Of a stretch of DNA of 64,000 bases, positions 60,954-64,000 are shown piece after piece. The position numbers and the translations under genes were made by a program. Within the stretch, counting starts at the first letter, position 1. Each line of letters starts with the position of its first letter. The notes beneath the pieces were generated by a model. It searched no databases. It was not told the DNA's origin and was given only the letters and a program-made list of their open reading frames with translations. Origin of the DNA: Gammaproteobacteria bacterium (GTDB lineage: Bacteria > Pseudomonadota > Gammaproteobacteria > DSM-16500); NCBI GenBank assembly GCA_019634835.1, contig JAHCAO010000004.1, forward strand, positions 96,146 through 160,145, written 5' to 3'.

Positions 60954-61277
60954 ATGACTAAACATGAGTTAATGATTATTACAAATTATTCACAAGAAAA
61001 TTTGTCTTTTGATGAATTATGTGAAATTTGTCGTATTTCTCCGGATGTCATTTATGAATTAATTTCATATGACATCATTCACCCCAAACAACCACTTAAG
61101 CAGGAACAATGGAAGTTTAATGTTGATGAATTGCGGCGGATAAAAACGGCTTTAAGATTACAGCATGATTTGGAGGTTAATCTTGCTGGGGTTGCACTGG
61201 TGTTGGACTTACTCGATGAAATAAATGAATTACGTCATCGGGCCGAATTTTTAGAAAAACAATTTCTACAACGATAG
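60954..61277 (+). CDS. cbpM: Chaperone modulator CbpM
   Basis: A 107-residue MerR-like winged-helix protein that binds the CbpA J-domain and blocks both its DnaK and DNA activities. Seen are SFDELCEICRISPDVIYELI (helix-turn-helix), then WKFNVDELRRIKTALRLQHD and the C-terminal coil EINELRHRAEFLEK. The start is 9 bp after cbpA. The pair is diagnostic. Confidence 0.9.
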   Translation: MTKHELMIITNYSQENLSFDELCEICRISPDVIYELISYDIIHPKQPLKQEQWKFNVDELRRIKTALRLQHDLEVNLAGVALVLDLLDEINELRHRAEFLEKQFLQR

Positions 61278-61285
61278 GAATTGTC

Positions 61286-61331
61286 ATGGGTGCACGACGA
61301 GTTTTTTGCAGCAAAAGAATGAGGAGAGGTT
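61286..61331. repeat. P1 left-arm relic providing a ribosome site
   Basis: ATGGGTGCACGACGAGTTTT continuing TTTGCAGCAAAAGAATGAGG matches only a P1 left arm. Its purine-rich end GAGGAGAGG is placed 8-10 bases before the TTG start of the following phosphatase gene, so it can serve as that gene's Shine-Dalgarno sequence. Confidence 0.65.
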
Positions 61332-61334
61332 TTT

Positions 61335-62243
61335 TTGATAAAAAATTTAGTATTAGGAATCATCGTTATTTTGCTAATGGTAGCTAGTACATTGATATGG
61401 GCTCGCTATACTTCTCCGCTTTTAGTGTTAGACATGCGTAACTCACCAGAATTACCAAAGCATTTTAGAACCACATCAGATTCTATAGGAGATGAACTCA
61501 ATGCAGAAGGATTATCTCAATTAGAGATAGCGGGTGGTGGTGAGTTCTCTAAATCTGCTTTTGAACAGATATTATTTCGTTTACAAGCAAAAAAAATTGT
61601 TGTCATAGATTTGCGCCAAGAATCACATGGTTTATTGAATGGAAATGCTATTAGTTGGTATGGTTTGCATAATGCAGCGAATGCGGGTAAATCTTCTACT
61701 CAGATTGAAGAAGACCAATCAAATCGCTTGGTTGATCTTGGGGAGCAAGAGTTGGCAGTAGTCAATAAAATATTGAAAAAATCATTTGATGGTGAAATTA
61801 AAAAAGTTAAAACCGTTGAATATTTAGTGCATCAGACTTCAACGGAAGAAGAATTTGTCACAGGAATAGGACAAAAATATCAGCGACTATATGTACAAGA
61901 TTATCATGCACCTAGTCCTAAAGAAGTAGATCGTTTTATTCGAATCGTTAAGGCATTACCTAAAAATAAATGGATTTACTTTCATTGCCGTGAGGGCGTT
62001 GGCCGTACAACAACATTTATGGTGATGTATGATATGATACGTAATGCTAAGAAGGTTTCATTTGCCGATATTCTTGCTAGGCAGATGGCATTAAGTGGAA
62101 AGGATTTAACGAAAATGCCAGACAAGAATAATTTTAAATATCAGTTAGCAGTTGATCGTTTAGATTTCATCAAAAAATTCTATGAATATGCACGCAACAA
62201 TCAAGATAATTACCACACTTCTTGGTCCCAATGGTTACAATGA
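61335..62243 (+). CDS. PTP-like phytase / inositol polyphosphate phosphatase, membrane-anchored or secreted
   Basis: A 302-residue Cys-phosphatase. A signal or anchor helix (residues 4-22) is followed by the PTP-like phytase pattern: VVIDLRQESHGLLNGNAISWYG near 89-110. The signature loop is FHCREGVGRTT with Cys218 and Arg224 (HCx5R), and the likely general acid is Asp189 in VQDYHAPSP. These enzymes remove phosphate from myo-inositol phosphates, and some family members act on phosphoinositides or phosphotyrosine; the exact substrate is uncertain. The start is TTG 61335, with its ribosome site in a P1 relic; an upstream start is not seen. A role in host phosphate or lipid signalling is inference. 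Confidence 0.8.
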   Translation: MIKNLVLGIIVILLMVASTLIWARYTSPLLVLDMRNSPELPKHFRTTSDSIGDELNAEGLSQLEIAGGGEFSKSAFEQILFRLQAKKIVVIDLRQESHGLLNGNAISWYGLHNAANAGKSSTQIEEDQSNRLVDLGEQELAVVNKILKKSFDGEIKKVKTVEYLVHQTSTEEEFVTGIGQKYQRLYVQDYHAPSPKEVDRFIRIVKALPKNKWIYFHCREGVGRTTTFMVMYDMIRNAKKVSFADILARQMALSGKDLTKMPDKNNFKYQLAVDRLDFIKKFYEYARNNQDNYHTSWSQWLQ

Positions 62244-62408
62244 GAAACAATAGTGCTTAAGAGTACTGGGTCATAATATATTGTTCGATCTGGCGACAGC
62301 TACTTGATTTGAATATTGACTATAAATCTTGATAAGTATGAGAAATTCAGTATGATTGCACTAAATTTTATTTATCTATAAATAAGAAAACAATTCAGGA
62401 AAATTTTA

Positions 62409-62913
62409 ATGCTTCGTGACACACAAAATTGGTTAACTTGTTTACCAGAAGACGTAATCAATCATATAGCAATAAATTATTTCAACTTGCAAACAATTAA
62501 AATGCTAAGATGTGTGTCGTGTGATACTAATAATTTTTTTTCTAATCACTCCTCATATTGGGTTAAAAAATAGCACAGGACAATTTCCAGATAAGAAAAT
62601 AACTGCTGAATCAGTCATAAGAATGAACTTCATTATGTCATTTCAAAATTCATCAGAACATTGTGCTGAAATGTTTAAAGATGTATTACTCAATCCATCT
62701 TGTTACGAATTAAACAAAAGTGCAGCAGAATTTTTAAAAATTGAATTCAAATCAATTTTAGACGAAATGACTATTAGTTTTAATGAAAAATCTGCACCTT
62801 TTATTAAAATGGTGGTTCGAATTGGTCAAGAATGGTTGAAAGAAAATGAAGCGAATATTATTACTGCTGTGGATAAGTTGACTAAACAACCACGTATTAT
62901 TCGCCCAACGTAA
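62409..62913 (+). pseudogene. F-box protein gene split by a frameshift in a poly-A run
   Basis: ATG 62409 (after AGGAAAA) opens a frame that ends at TAG 62571-62573 after 54 residues. Its sequence, NWLTCLPEDVINHIAINYFN, then MLRCVS and SSYWVKK, follows the F-box consensus (LPxElxxxIxxyL...VSkxW). The second frame, open through 62913, continues ...STGQFPDKKITAES and encodes a helical domain of about 110 residues. A one-base slip at the A6 run before TAG (TTAAAAAATAG) joins them into a protein of about 168 residues. It is either a pseudogene, a sequencing error, or a gene read by slippage. The 62512 ORF start inside the F-box frame is an artefact. Confidence 0.6.
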
Positions 62914-63174
62914 AAAATGATTCTCTTTTGGAATTCTTGTGTTTTTTCTTGAATCTTTATGATGGTTCGTGCTACTGTCACCCGACGTTCTTTAATAAGG
63001 AATGACCAATGCATTTTCTGAGAACACTCATCATATGTCTTTTTCACTTGCTGCTTCTTTAGAAAGAATCGTTGACTCTAAAACTGGATTTGGCCCAATT
63101 GTTAATTAATTCTCTATGTAGTGTATCTGTAACTATAAATTTTTAAAAAAGTAATTACACGAGGAATAAAATAG

Positions 63175-63879
63175 ATGAGTAAAAGAGATATTTTAATATC
63201 ATTAATTATTGATAGCTGCCAATACGCCATTCGCAATAATTCTAATTGGGAAACAGGGTTTGATGCGGTACAACGTGTTGCATTGCAGTCAAAAAAAATT
63301 GAGCGTTGTATAGCAAATCCCAAGGATTTTATTAGTTTTATTGGTGTGTGTGATAAAGCTAAGCTATCGATATGTCTAATGGAAGATAATGAAAGTCGTG
63401 TTAAATTCTTTACTCTAATTGATGATAAGACTGGAGCGACACTTTATAAGTATGATCGATATAAGGCTATCGATGATCCTTCCTATGTCGATTCAGGACG
63501 AAAGCATGTTGGAGAAAAAAGAAAACTGAGTAGCAATAATAACGAAACTAGTGCTGTATTAGCACCAAAGAAAAGGAAAATAGCAAACAATAGCGCTGTT
63601 AATAAGACTCTTATTACTTCTAGCCATTCTTCCACTTCTAGTTCTTCATTTTTAGACCAGAGTCAATACCTTGATTTTGGTGTGGCTGTGTCTAGTGATG
63701 AAGGTTTAATGATTGGCGACAATTTTAACAATTATTACAACACAGCGGGATTATTTGGTGTGCTTAATAATGGTACGAGTAATGCCTATTTTTCTAGCAG
63801 AAAGCAATCTCTAACAGATGATCAACCGACTCAATCATTCAGGGAAATCTCTTCAGTTTCTAATCCGCAGAAAAGGTAG
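63175..63879 (+). CDS. Hypothetical protein with SV40-like nuclear localisation signal; candidate effector
   Basis: A 234-residue protein with no recognised family. Residues 1-105 look folded (RDILISLIIDSCQYAIRNNS, IGVCDKAKLSICLMED). Residues 106-234 are Ser/Asn-rich and probably disordered. They carry basic clusters at 109-117 (RKHVGEKRK) and 131-136 (PKKRKI), a near match to the SV40 T-antigen signal PKKKRKV and a possible bipartite NLS. ATG 63175 follows ACGAGGAA, the same style of ribosome site as the Rab-like gene. It clusters with the phytase and F-box genes. Nuclear targeting in a host is inference. The flanks, 62914-63174 and 63880-64000, hold no convincing gene. Confidence 0.55.
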   Translation: MSKRDILISLIIDSCQYAIRNNSNWETGFDAVQRVALQSKKIERCIANPKDFISFIGVCDKAKLSICLMEDNESRVKFFTLIDDKTGATLYKYDRYKAIDDPSYVDSGRKHVGEKRKLSSNNNETSAVLAPKKRKIANNSAVNKTLITSSHSSTSSSSFLDQSQYLDFGVAVSSDEGLMIGDNFNNYYNTAGLFGVLNNGTSNAYFSSRKQSLTDDQPTQSFREISSVSNPQKR

Positions 63880-64000
63880 CGGTGATGTATCACTAGTAAA
63901 TAGTTGCTGATGCGAAATGAAGGTAGTTTAGCTATACATTCTCAATTTGAATATCTTATCTTAAACTTTTGGCGCATCAGGTATGTACTTATACATTAGG

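Noticed and set aside
62826..63047. 73-residue minus-strand ORF
   Set aside because: It overlaps the 3' end of the F-box-associated frame and has no ribosome site or similarity; probably a shadow.
63002..63109. 35-residue ORF (MTNAFSENTHHMSFSLAASL...)
   Set aside because: Protein-like and preceded by AAGGA, but the spacing is too short and no similarity or context supports it.

Overview
The window looks like a chromosome segment of an AT-rich gammaproteobacterium of the Legionellales (the Legionella / Coxiella / Aquicella / Berkiella neighbourhood), probably host-associated. Three things point there. The housekeeping clusters have gammaproteobacterial content and order: aspS-yebC-ruvC-ruvAB, tolQRA-tolB-pal-cpoB-queE, ibaG-murA, ampDE and aceEF-lpd. 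prfB carries the classical +1 frameshift. Several genes encode eukaryote-like domains (ubiquitin-like, F-box, Rab-like, IQ motif, PTP-type phytase, nuclear localisation signal), the mark of intracellular bacteria that secrete effectors. No type IV secretion gene, transposase, integrase, CRISPR array or rRNA gene is present.

Layout. 1-4.7 kb: cell-envelope glycosyltransferases (a GT2 C-terminus and two GT-C-like membrane enzymes). 4.8-14.5 kb: cysteine desulfurase, YbaK deacylase, EttA, a putA / CPA2 antiporter / CDF exporter operon on the minus strand, and RNase T. 14.6-17.4 kb: a hipBA toxin-antitoxin pair and a 2-Cys peroxiredoxin. 17.8-23.3 kb: an ArnB / ArnA-dehydrogenase-like pair, ibaG-murA and ampDE, all tied to envelope and peptidoglycan. 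23.4-33.6 kb: a surface-antigen-like protein, the pyruvate dehydrogenase operon, cobalamin adenosyltransferase, rimI, prfB and lysS. 34-38 kb: two type IV pilin-like genes, wrbA, an SDR, an FmdB-like protein and a DUF502 protein. 38.3-44.9 kb: aspS-yebC-ruvC-(IQ-motif gene)-ruvAB. 45.2-52.8 kb: the Tol-Pal operon, interrupted by a degenerate GGDEF-EAL gene, ending in queE. 53-54 kb: an SDR and tRNA-Lys. 54-56.5 kb: an AT-rich pair encoding a ubiquitin-like/F-box protein and a Rab-like pseudo-GTPase. 56.9-61.3 kb: a stress cluster clpB-usp-cbpA-cbpM. 61.3-63.9 kb: a second effector-like cluster (PTP-like phytase, frameshifted F-box gene, NLS-bearing protein).

The most unusual feature is a set of palindromic intergenic elements, called here P1 to P6. 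Each has a conserved centre and long inverted arms. Copies of one family have different arm sequences, yet the two arms within any copy still pair almost perfectly. P1 and P2 have unrelated arms but the same two-hairpin tip, one hairpin capped by the tetraloop TCCT. P3 behaves like a MITE with 8-bp target duplications, and one copy is nested inside a P4 element. Many copies abut or supply stop codons of neighbouring genes. I know of no described system that matches the P1/P2 architecture.

Housekeeping gene calls rest on motifs and protein similarity that I recognise. Effector calls rest on motifs only and are inference.
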